Source: Lenzites betulinus (taxonomy: Eukaryota; Basidiomycota; Agaricomycetes; Polyporales; Polyporaceae). From it: a stretch of DNA of 64,000 bases. Shown here in pieces: positions 12,501-22,293 of the stretch. The stretch is taken from the NCBI GenBank assembly GCA_022264855.1, contig JABYQU010000013.1, positions 558,001 through 622,000 of the forward strand. Reading direction: 5' to 3'. Position 1 is the stretch's first letter, and each line of letters begins with the position of its first letter. The position numbers and the translations under genes are program-made. The notes under the pieces were generated by a model, which had not been told where the DNA came from, did no database searches, and saw only the letters and a list, made by a program, of their open reading frames with translations.

Positions 12501-12775
12501 AGTGGGAATGGGCCGGCGTTCACGTTAGCGGTGGCGTCCGGGGGGAGGATGGCCATTCGGCAGTCGTCAAATCCCGTCGCGTCTCCAAACTCAAAGTGCG
12601 TGATGATGACCCGGGGCGGAGTATGGGGGCGGAGAGAGATGGGAACTTGGCCATACCAAGAGGGCTTCCCGTGTAAGGTCCATCTGGCTGTACCTGCTCG
12701 ACGCAAGGCTCCATGACGACTTCCAAGGCTGGGAGCGCGCAGAGACACAGATACGCGCAAGTAGGTACAGTACAC
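6553..12775 (-). CDS. Large JmjC-domain protein with Cys-rich modules, coiled coil and SR/RD-rich tail
   Basis: Nine exons join in phase: 12775-12190, 12137-12036, 11975-11842, 11789-11374, 11313-10440, 10376-9990, 9938-7740, 7683-7032 and 6974-6553, about 1,923 residues. The JmjC domain (Fe(II)/2-oxoglutarate oxygenase fold of histone demethylases) spans exons 2-4. The HxD iron motif is HKD, codons at 11732-11724, and the distal histidine is in SCHQVVN, codon at 11480-11478. After the domain come Cys-rich blocks (CDFCGADIF, CNSCP, CPTCYVEGRNCDC) and RCKVCHSAKCFRHLLH, suggesting zinc binding. Then follow a long disordered Ser/Pro region with SDSGSEQDSGSGD-like acidic patches, a Glu/Gln/Ala coiled coil (about 8040-8300), an Asn/Gln/Pro-rich segment and an Arg-Ser/Arg-Asp-rich tail. 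The start is uncertain: the best-looking ATG context (12714) is in another frame. The demethylase role and nuclear site are inferred. Confidence 0.8.
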
Positions 12776-13201
12776 GAGGAGTGTAGAAGCGCGAGGGAGA
12801 AGAAGGGAGAGGTGGGAGCTGGAGAGGGCCGCTGCAGATGTCGACTACCAGGAGGACATAGGTCTTTATTAGCGCCCAGAAACTTGGGTCGGCTTCTCAA
12901 TTGAAGCGGGCTACTGATCTGCTTAAGCTTCTACTAAGCTTCTTTAATCCTCCGAGTTAAAACTCTTCTGACAAATGAGCTATGTGGTTGTAAGGAGACA
13001 AATTTATCTTCCCCTGCATGGTTTCTGTCCTTGTCCACCACGTTGTAGCAGCATCGTTTCCCTGCAGGCCATCGGGCGGTGTTCGCCAGCCAGCGTCGAT
13101 CTCAGCTCAATCAGGCTCGCCGGTTGCCGCAGCCCCTGCTTGTCACGCTCCGAAATGTCTATTGTGACGTGTGTGTGACACATGTCACGCGAGCCGTGTT
13201 A

Positions 13202-13795
13202 GGCCGTGGAGGACCCGGGCAACTCCTGCAAATGTATGTTCCCTGGTTGCGTATTTTGACTTCCCGATATGGTAATCACCCTTGTCCAAGTTCGCGTATT
13301 TTAGACCCGATTTGGACACTAAGCGCCCAATATCTTGTCCATGTTGGCGTATTTGAGGGTAACTTAGACCGCCTGCATACCAAGATTCATCGAAGTCCCA
13401 AGGCAATGCAATGTGTACCGCTGTGGCTTTATTGAACATGTATTTATTGTGTGAAAATATACAGTGCATCAACGAACAGTGACTTGGAGTTTAGGAGACG
13501 GGAGTGTGTCTTGACCACGTTGAACTTTACTACTACTAGTATTACTATTGACTTGTTTCGCATGCGTATGCACTGTATTTGACCATGCCCGAGGACTGAG
13601 CAGCATCTCCTGAGGCCTGAAGCTTTATTTACACAGCAAAACTCTCCATGTAAATGGGTGGCTCAAATAAGTCACGTGACGCAATTCTTGTCCAAATTGG
13701 CGTATTTGGCGCCCAAAAGTTTGCGTATTTGAGGCCGAAATCTCGGGGTCGCGGGGGACATACATTTGCAGGAGTTGCCTGGGTCCTGGCCGTGG
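13202..13795. mobile_element. Non-autonomous DNA transposon (hAT-like MITE) with 8-bp target duplication
   Basis: The element spans 13210-13787 (578 bp). Its ends are inverted repeats of 30 bases, 13210-13239 and 13758-13787, differing at one position; the 5' end begins AGGACCC and the 3' end finishes GGGTCCT. The 8 bases GGCCGTGG stand directly outside both ends (13202-13209 and 13788-13795), a perfect direct target-site duplication. Eight-base duplications with short terminal inverted repeats are typical of hAT (also P and Merlin) elements. Inside are five GCGTATTT motifs, three preceded by CTTGTCCA, but no transposase, so it would have been moved by an enzyme encoded elsewhere. Superfamily assignment is inference. 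Confidence 0.82.
13249..13730 (+). repeat. Iterated subterminal motif inside the transposon
   Basis: GCGTATTT occurs at 13249, 13294, 13347, 13700 and 13723, all on the + strand. At 13281, 13334 and 13687 it is preceded by CTTGTCCA, making about 20-base direct repeats. Subterminal repeats of this kind are transposase binding sites in hAT elements; that role here is inferred. Confidence 0.65.
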
Positions 13796-14337
13796 TCAAC
13801 GTCTCGGCGGAATCTCATTCGCTCTTGACCTCGTTCCACGCCCAGACCGCTACGTCTCTTTCCCAATGCACACGAACCCAAAGAGCGGAGTTGTACACAT
13901 TTAACGAAAGCTGTATAGTACCGTCTATCCGAACCCTGCTCCAAGCCATGTATGCACCTGATCGTACAATGCGGGGACGCCGACCGTGCTGAAACTGACC
14001 TATCGCTGCTACCTACTACCGAGTGCTCCTACTCCTACTCCTGACTACCTAACTACTGCCTACTGACGGGGACCACCGCGTCGCGCCGCACCCCGTTCCA
14101 AGGAGAGCGCGCGGAATGCAAAATACGTATACGTGCAAGAAGGGAAAACAAATAATCAACGTGAAACAGCATGAGAGCATCGTGAAGAGTCACACCTCCT
14201 GGCACTCTAGCCTAGCCACCACCTCAGGCTCATAGGACAGCGACACAGCGACGAGACGCGACACCGCGCGAGGATATAGCTCACTCGTAGACGAGGCGCA
14301 GCGGCCGCGAGTGTCGGCCGCGCATCCGCGAACGGCG

Positions 14338-17067
14338 TCACGCCTCCTCGACGCGCTCCTTCTTCTCGTCCGCGCCCTCCTTGTCCTTGTATATCGACGG
14401 CTCGCCCTGGATCGTGCCCTCCGCGCCCGCGTCGTCCGTGCTCGCTGTACTCTCGACGGGCGCGGCGGGGTCCGCGACCTTCGCCTCTGCGTCTGCGGGC
14501 TTCGCGGCCTCGTCGCCGGCGGTGCGCACGACGCGCTTGAGGGTGTATGCGCGGAGGAAGATCACTGTACAAATTGAGTAAACACGGTGAATTTGAGTCG
14601 AACGGGAGGCGGGGGACGTACCGAGGAGGAAACCGACCCCTGTCAGGGGCGTGTTGACGACCCAAATCGTGGCGATCGAGCGCGTGTACGCGTGCGCGAG
14701 CGCGGTACGCTGTGCGACGTTCTGCGGGAGGTCCACCGTCAGTCTCAGTCTCAAGAAACTAAGGTGGAGAGCGCGGCGTACCTGGATCAGCGGGATTTGC
14801 CTGACGATCTGTGTCAGGGCCGCCGGCGAGGTGTCGATGGTGAGGTTGGGAATAAGTGCTACACGCTTGCGCAATTCCTATGTATGCGAAGTAAGATGAG
14901 CTGTATATTCGAACTAAGGATGTTCGGGGGCGGGATACGTACGCTTGAGATGATGGCCTGGCCGACGGCGATACCGATCGTACCGCCGAGCGTACGGATG
15001 AGAATGAAAGCGGCAGTGCTTGTCGCCATGTCCTTGAGCGGCATGGCGGCTTGCAAACCGATCAGAGGCGTCTGTGGTATGGCTGGTGAGTGCCTGTCGG
15101 GGCTGCTCTGCGGGATGTACATACCTGGAAGAGACCACCAATACCGATGGCAGCAACGAGCGGGTAAAGTGCCTTCATCGCACTGTAGAATACTGGTTAG
15201 CTGTCGTCCGCATGCAAATATTGTGGTGAACATACTTGTTGGAAGTGTCGTCAAGCATTGTCATGAGCCCCCAGCCGAGGACCATGACCGCCCACGAAAA
15301 CCACATGACGGGCCTCCAGCGGCCAGTGCGGGAAATGACTTGGCCGGTGACGACGGAAAGGAGGGCACCGCCGAGGGAGAAGGGCAGCATGCTGTATGTC
15401 GAGTGTGAGCAAACCTGTCGGGAAGTACACAGCATACGCCGTCTACTCACCGCACACCGGCGTTCGTAGCTGAAGAGCCAAGCACTTGGAAGTATACCGG
15501 GAGGTAGTATGCGCCGGAGAAGAAGGCGAATGCATGCAGCAACGACGAAACCAAAATGAGTGCCGTTGTCCTGGTCTGCGAAGAGATGAGCGATGTAGCT
15601 AGATTCGCGTCGAGACGGACAAACCTTGAACAGCCGAGGGGGAAGGATGGGCGCCCTCTTCGTCAACAGCTCGTTCACGGAAGCCACTATGAGAAGAGCG
15701 ACACCGATGGCGAGGGGCGCGATGCACTGCGGAGTTGCCCCTGTTCGCCACATGAATCAGCTAACCATACCGAAATAGCGGTGCTATCATGCCACTCACA
15801 GCTCGTCTCGCTGAAGTTGAAGCCCAGGAGAATGAGGACAATGCCGGCAATGATGAGGAAAAGTCCGATGAAGTCGAATTCCTGGATGTGCTCCTGGAGC
15901 GTCTTCCCTTTATGCGGGTTGAGGCGCAGGAAGAAGAAGAGCAGGGCGAAGCCGACACCCCCGGTAGGCCTGTGAGAAGATAGAAGTGAGTATCCATGTC
16001 CACATGGTATTAGAATGGCGCAGCTTACAAGTTAATGAAGAAACACCTGCGAAAGAAAGGTGAGTACGCTGGTTAGTCATCTGCGAAGTGGAAGAACGTA
16101 CCAGCGCCAAGATACATGGTCGGTGAAGACCTGCGTAAAGACATTGAGTTACAGACCCCGGGACACGCAATTGAACTGCTTACACCACCCAACAGAGGGC
16201 CAATGACACTATGAACGAGGCTTTAGACCGGTACTTCTGAGAGCGGCGAAGAATACCTACCTGGCAATGCCCCATGTAGCTCCGATGTATCCGCCGTACT
16301 TGCCACGACTAGAGACGCGGTGAGTGCGCAGTATGAGCATGTGGTTGTGCGTACGTACTCTTGCAGCGAGACAATGTCAGATATCGTGATTTGGACCATC
16401 TGTATGATCCCTCCACCACCAATGCCTTGTACAGCACGGCATACAACCAGCCATGTCATGTTCTGTGCGGCTCCACATAGTGCGGAACCAATCTGTGTAT
16501 GCCTTTGAGCCGCTAATCGTTGTTCCAGATGAATTTCATCTCACCAGGAAAATCAGGATGGACACATAAAGTACCGGTTTGCGGCCTGAAACAGACTCAG
16601 TAACCTGTAATTTGCAAAGGCGCAGTGGACCCACCGAAGATGTCGGAGATCTTGCCGTAGATAGGAGAGAGGGCGGAGGTAGCAAGAAGGTATGCGCTGC
16701 TCGGCGTTAGCGCGTAATAAGCTGGTGGATGAGAAGAACAAAGAGTCACCTTCCAACCCAGGAGTACTCCTTCCCCCCTCCGAGCTTCTCAACGATTGTA
16801 GGAAGAGCAGTAGCTACGATGGTCTTTGCCGCCACAGTTGAGTACAGATCGGGAAACGAAGGAGACCGGTAGAAAGGTGCGTACCTGGTCTAACGCAGCG
16901 AGGAAAGTGCAGCACATCAACCCAGTGAAGACGATGGGGATGTTGTTTTTGGGCAGAACGTGTTCCTCGTGCTGCTTCCAGTGTTGGCCTGGCTTTGCCA
17001 CTGCGCCCTTCTCTGGGTCGGGGACGGTGGCGGGAGCAGCCTCAGGATCAAGCTGTTTTGCGTCCAT
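14338..17067 (-). CDS. MFS drug:H+ antiporter of the DHA2 (14-TM) type
   Basis: A plasma-membrane or vacuolar efflux carrier by family. The ATG at 17067 opens MDAKQLDPEAAPATVPDPEK, a hydrophilic N-terminus, followed by the first helix PIVFTGLMCCTFLAALDQ and, after an intron, TIVATALPTIVEKLGGG. Further exons give VVCRAVQGIGGGGIIQMVQI, ITISDIVSLQE, IGVALLIVASVNELLTKRAP, the GGTIGIAVGQAI helix and WVVNTPLTGVGFLL. The C-terminus is a charged, Ala/Glu/Lys-rich cytosolic tail ending in KERVEEA. The gene is cut by many very short introns (roughly 15), several exons being only 30-60 bases, so exact boundaries need transcripts. Substrate unknown: DHA2 members carry drugs, siderophores, basic amino acids or secondary metabolites, and no biosynthetic cluster lies nearby to suggest one. 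Confidence 0.88.
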
Positions 17068-18839
17068 GGCGTCGGGGGCGTGTGGGGAGAACTACCCAGC
17101 AAGGAGACGCGTCGAGCAGGAGCTAGGAGAGCGCGGAGGGCGAACTGCTGAAGGACGGGGAGCCGGGGCAGAGAAACCAGGGAAGGCTGGGAGAAGACAT
17201 ATATGATCTCTGTCGAGGTATTTACAGAAAGTGCGCCCGGTTACAAATCCTCCGCATCGAGGACCCACTCGTGCCGCGGTGCGGGCGTCTCCCCTGGCCG
17301 AGATGCCGCCCTCGATCCTCTCCCGGCGACCGAGCGATCCCCTCCTCTCCCCACTCCCTCCAGTCGTCATAGCCATCCGCCACTGCTCGCTCGACGGCAC
17401 TAACACTCCTCGTCGCCGTCGCCCTCGTCGAGCTCAGCAGGACAACGCGCGGCTCGCATCATTGACTCGTTCTGCTAACCCCGCGCGTTACGTTGCATGC
17501 CAGCCGCGGCAGGCGAACGCGTACCCCTGGGAATCCGTCCGTCTCCATCGGGTCAGCACTTCATCCGCCTCCCTCGTTGCGTTATGCGCCCACTTCTTCC
17601 CATAATATACTGAACGCCTGCTGCGCACACACCAAGCGAGCATTCCCGTCGGATCCATGCGTCTCCCTCGGAACGCATGCATTCTATTTCGCTGCCATTG
17701 CCGGTTTCCGCTCCTTGCGCGTGTCGCCTACTCGCTGGTCTCAACTTCCGATCTGACCGCATCTCCTGTGCTTTTGCATTTGCGTTCATAAATGCCCTTC
17801 GAAATCCAAAACCTTGTTCGTCATCTGCATCACGTATCTGCGTCCAGATATTCTGCTGCAGCAAGTACCGAGGCTAAGAATATCTTTGAGCTCCTGTAGC
17901 CACCTCCAAACTGATCGCTTGGGTCGATCTCGTGTACTGCCAGCGGGTTTGGCTGCCTTTGGCACGCATCACCGGTCACCAGGAGCCAAACAGGAGCGCA
18001 CGTCGCCGACCTGCTTTCTCACCCAAGGCGTAATGTACAAGCCGCAAATACGGTGCCACATGGCCCACACGAATGCGCAACTGCAATGTACCCGAGGGCC
18101 ACGATCGTCACAACATGACAGATATCTTTCGATGCGTGCAGCATCTGGCGGCCGAGAAGACTAGTACTTATGGTTTGAGCTCAGGCATCCGGGGCGTGTC
18201 CTCATGACCGTCAAGTCGTCATATAAGTACGTGGACGCTATTCTCCCTATCTCTGTCTACGATAGGCCCGCGGAGCTGGCGGCATTGCTTCCTGCACATC
18301 CGGCATCTCGCGCTTCGTCTTTGAGTGCGTACGTATCGGAAAAATCATGGATTACGGTGAGCAGCTCGTCCTTCTTGGCCAATATAAGCTTCAATGACCA
18401 CGGCACTTGGGTATCACCAGAAGGGTGGGCTAAGACCGCTACGTTGAGCCGTACCATGCAGCATATAAGTACCCGTCTAGACTCTAGACTGACCACCGTG
18501 AGCTACATGCCCGATCAAGCTTCTGAAGTGCCGCCGTTACTCGGGATGAGTATTTACGTACTGCGGTGCTACGTACTATCTATTTACCGTACAGACGATC
18601 CACGCCCAGGCCGGAGCATTCAATGAACGAGCAGAGCCGAATATCATTTCGAATGAGCGTTTGTGCAACGAGTGAGATCGCACCTACAGATCCTTGTCCG
18701 CGTACGGAGATCATCGTGATTATCTAACCGTAGCTTACCTAATGCAATCTTGCAAGTCTTTCTCGTTCGCGCCTCACCGCGGCACCACGAGCAGCACCTC
18801 TTCTTTTTCCTCCATCCACCACCATCTCCTATTATCCAG
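17068..18839. other. 1.77-kb divergent spacer between the MFS gene and Ran
   Basis: Upstream of both neighbours, so it must contain both promoters. C/T-rich patches occur at 17300-17460 and just before 18840. A short minus-strand frame at 18257-18496 is the only stretch with protein-like composition; I do not recognise it. The segment 18475-18495 contains a nested TCTAGA palindrome repeat. Confidence 0.45.
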
Positions 18840-19990
18840 ATGGCCGCTGAGCAGAGTGGAGTCCCTACTTTCAAGCTCGTCCTTGGTATGCTCCCGTATT
18901 TTACTCTTCAGCAAGAGGTCCCATCGCTAACGAAAACTTTGTGTTCTCGCTCCGCCTCTTGATCGATGTCCGTGCCACTTGGCTATTTTCGCGTTTTCCG
19001 CCCTCGCGACCCTCTCAAACCATCCCTGCGATGCAACGGAACCGTCTGTCATGCAGTTGGCGACGGTGGTACCGGCAAGACCACCTTTGTCAAGGTATGC
19101 ACGGCTTCTGCTCCCTCTCGTACCTCCGATCGCGTGCTGATCGCCTTTCTTTCCCCAGCGCCACTTGACTGGTGAATTCGAGAAGAAGTACATCGGTATG
19201 TGCATCCATCACGTCGTCGAGCGCGATTTGGTGCGCCGCAATACTAAATGCGCCACCGCTCCGCGCAGCTACCCTCGGTGTCGAGGTGCACCCCCTCGCC
19301 TTCCAGACCAGTCTCGGCCAGATCTGCTTCAATGTCTGGGACACCGCGGGCCAGGAGAAGTTCGGCGGGCTCCGCGACGGCTACTACATCCAGGGCCAGT
19401 GCGGCATCATCATGTTCGACGTCACCTCCCGCATCACGTACAAGAACGTCCCGAACTGGCACCGCGACCTCGAGCGCGTCTGCGAGAACATCCCCATCGT
19501 CCTCTGCGGCAACAAGGTCGACGTGAAGGTGCGTGCCCCGCCCCCGGCGCCCGCGATGTGGCGCGCGATGCTGATCGCGCATTTTGCGTTTGCGCGTGCA
19601 GGAGCGAAAAGTCAAGACCGGCCAGGTCACCTTCCACCGCAAGAAGAACATCCAGTACTACGAGATCTCGGCGAAGTCGAACTACAACTTCGAGAAGCCC
19701 TTCCTCTGGCTCGGGCGGAAGCTTGTCGGGTGCGTCCCGCCGTGGATGCCCAATTGTCGAGTATGATCGCTGATAGCTGCTTTCCTGTAGCAACCCTTCG
19801 CTCGAATTCGTTGCCGCCCCCGCGCTTGCCCCCGCCGAGGTGCACGTCGACGCCGCGCTCATGGAGCAGTACCAGAAGGAGCTGGCGCAGGTGCGTGCCG
19901 CTCGTTCGCTATGGCACGAGTTCGGTTTGCTGACAACTCCGCTTGCAGGCCGAGGCTGTCCCCCTCCCAGAAGAAGACGACGATCTGTAA
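18840..19990 (+). CDS. RAN: Ran GTPase (GSP1/spi1 orthologue)
   Basis: The small GTPase that drives nuclear import and export and spindle assembly. Seven exons in phase: 18840-18885, 19057-19094, 19159-19195, 19269-19528, 19602-19729, 19791-19890, 19949-19990; 216 residues, the normal Ran length. Motifs: P-loop [10 protein letters not shown], effector region [32 protein letters not shown] (switch II with the Ran-specific [10 protein letters not shown]), NKVD for guanine specificity, [14 protein letters not shown], and the acidic C-terminus PLPEEDDDL that contacts Ran-binding proteins. No lipidation cysteine is present, as expected for Ran. The ATG directly follows a TTATCCAG acceptor-like sequence, so a 5' UTR intron is possible. 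Confidence 0.97.
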
Positions 19991-20597
19991 ATGTGTTACG
20001 CGCTCACGACCCTGTATCCCCCTCTCCCCCCATCTGTTACCGCTATACACCACCAATTCCTGTGACCACTGTTTCAATATAAGCCCCGTCGCATTCCGGA
20101 GTATCGCAGCCGTCGGTTGTCTTGCTATGAGTCTGCATGGCCCGGGACCGTTGTAGAGTCATCTGTTTGTATGTGGCAGTGCGCATAGAAACACTCGCAG
20201 TGATTACTCTGCCATGAAGGGCCCCTTCAAGATGACTTGGCAGGCGGGCAACAACCCGATAGGCGCGGTCAACATATAATTACAGCTTGAATGAGATCGC
20301 GAGTACAACATGCTGCATACAACAGGATTTAAGCAGAGACAGAACAAGACCACGGCACTGAAAACATAGTACATGATCGATACAGCAATCCCTCCATCCA
20401 AACGACGGCATAGCAGAGTCCTTACAGTTACAGTGTAGACATATCCAGTACATACAGCTATCGTACAATCCGATCCTTGGTACCACAGTCGAAACATTTC
20501 CAGTACAGCGTACACTTCCAAGGCCTTATAAATGCAATCTCACCTTAAACTCCCTCAACGCCCGTCGTTCATATACTTCGCACTCACCCAACCCCAC
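19991..20597. other. Convergent spacer
   Basis: 3' side of Ran (+) and of the unrecognised gene on the - strand. No gene seen. It is A+T-richer than the coding DNA around 20260-20530. Confidence 0.5.
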
Positions 20598-21918
20598 TCA
20601 CGGCTCCTCCCCCGCATCCTCCCGCTCCAGCCGCCGCAGCCCATCCACAAGGTGCAGCCACTGCACCTCCGTCACGCGCCGCTGCGGGTGCTCCTTCAGG
20701 CGCGGCAGCAGCCAGTCGTACCACCCGCGCCGGCGCACCAGCCCGAGCAGCGACGCGTGGTCGCGGATGCCCAGCTCGTGCAGCGCGGGGTACAGGCACC
20801 CGAGCGGCTGCGTGAGCGACCACAGGAAGAAGTGCACCGCGCACGGGCGCGCGTCGCTGGCCATGGGAGTCGGCGCGCGGGTGCTGCTCGGGTTGGCGTT
20901 CGTGGTGGTGGTTCTCGGGGTGGCGGGGGCCTTGCGGGCGGAGCGTGAGACGGCGGGGGCGAATGGGGTCGCAGAGTGTGCATGGGTGGAGGCTCGGGGC
21001 GTGGGGGGCGGCGAGGGGGAGGAATGGGTCGGCTCTTGGGTACGCGGCCGGTGCGGGGACACGGTGGGCAGGGTGCGGGAGCGCGGCGCAGCGGCGGGGG
21101 CGGTCGGCACCACGTCTTCCACCTTGATCGTGACGAACTTGCGCCGGAAGCCTTGGGGCGCGCGCTGCGTGGCGAGCTGCGTGGTGGGCTGATATGCGGT
21201 ATGAGCCGTCGCTCTTCTGAAGGGACGATGGACGTGGGTCGATCATATGCATACCTCGCGCGGCGCTCTGTCCTTCGCCGGCGTTCGCGTTTCGACGAGG
21301 GGCGCGTCGCGCGACGGGGGCGAAGAGGCCTGTTCAGTTTTACAAGAACGTCCTGAGTTGCGCTACAATACAACTGAATTTAGTGGTCGATGTCTATCGT
21401 GCGATGGTAGATTGACTGTGTCAGGAGACGCGACCTACCCGCTGACATGTCATCCAAACCCTGAGGTAAGTTGCTGGGACCCAGCCATCCTCGTACCTCT
21501 TGAGCTCGGGAAGCCACGCGAAGACCTGCAAGGGCCGCCGGCGATGTCAGTACTCGATCGGCAAAATCCTGGGCTCTGCAGCTGGAAGTACGAAGGAGCC
21601 CACCTTGCGGGCAAACGCGCCCTCCGTCTCTCGGGCTTGCTCTTCGACACGCCTACGCCGATGCCTGAATTTGTCGCCAAAGAATTGCCGCGCACAATCG
21701 CGCATTACGCACTGGGCGAGTATCAGCACAAGACACAGACGGCAGGCTTGGAGGACGCCTACAACATATCTGTCAAACTTTGCCCGATCGCCCTCCAGAC
21801 CCATTTCGCCCTGTAGCGAAGTCCGCGTCCCGAACTTGGGCATGTATAGCCTGCGAGTAGGGAGACGCGCCGGTCGCTCGAAAGGCGACTCGCGTATTTT
21901 CTTCTTGCGCGGGGCCAT
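20598..21918 (-). CDS. Unrecognised basic protein with a conserved-looking C-terminal domain
   Basis: A plausible model starts at 21918 (MAPRKKKIRESPFERPARLP) and ends at 20598. Splicing that keeps the frame joins ...ARKVGSF to VFAWLPELKR, VWMTCQR and DVLVKLNRP, then an Arg-rich linker and RRKFVTIKVEDVVPTAP. A Pro/Ser/Thr-rich stretch follows, and the last 80 residues look folded: HFFLWSLTQPLGCLYPALHE, GIRDHASLLGLVRRRGWYDW, LLPRLKEHPQRRVTEVQWLH. The N-terminal third is Arg/Glu-rich (KFRHRRRRVEEQARETEG) and may be helical. I do not recognise the family. The strong basic character suggests a nuclear or nucleic-acid setting, but that is only inference. The stop codon overlaps a GTGAGT donor-like site, so a further exon cannot be excluded. 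Confidence 0.55.
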
Positions 21919-22293
21919 ATAGGTACGACGGCAGAGTATGAGAGCGAGAGACTTGAATACCAACCATGATGTTCGATCGATTTCAGACAACTTGAACACC
22001 CTGATTCAACGTCTTGGCAAACGCGGCGTGTACGCGACTCGGTTAAAATTAGCGCGTCGCGCTGCATGCATGTGATGAGCTTATCTTCGACCTAAAGCTC
22101 CTTTGACTGTGCGCGATGTCTGCCGCGTCTGTGAGGGCGGGACAGGTGTACGGTGAAATCGACTGCGACTGAGTCAAGCAGCTGTTTCTCTAAGGCATCT
22201 GGAACTTCGATCATACGAGGCTATCAAGATAGGTATTTTACAGGGTCCATGGAGCACGGTGAAAGCGAAGAGCGCGGCCGCAGCGGCATTAGA
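21919..22293. other. Short spacer upstream of the unrecognised gene and downstream of FKS1
   Basis: Both neighbours are on the minus strand, so this is the promoter of the gene at 20598-21918 plus the 3' UTR of FKS1. No coding signal seen. Confidence 0.45.

Larger units (their letters stand above)
12776..14337. other. Spacer carrying a DNA transposon remnant
   Basis: 1.56 kb between the 5' end of the JmjC gene and the 3' end of the MFS gene. No protein-coding gene recognised. It is A+T-richer than the flanks around 13240-13760 and contains the inverted-repeat element annotated separately. Confidence 0.6.

Noticed and set aside
14338..17067. MFS exporter as part of a secondary-metabolite cluster
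   Set aside because: Neighbours are a JmjC gene, a transposon and Ran; no synthase, P450 or transferase lies nearby.
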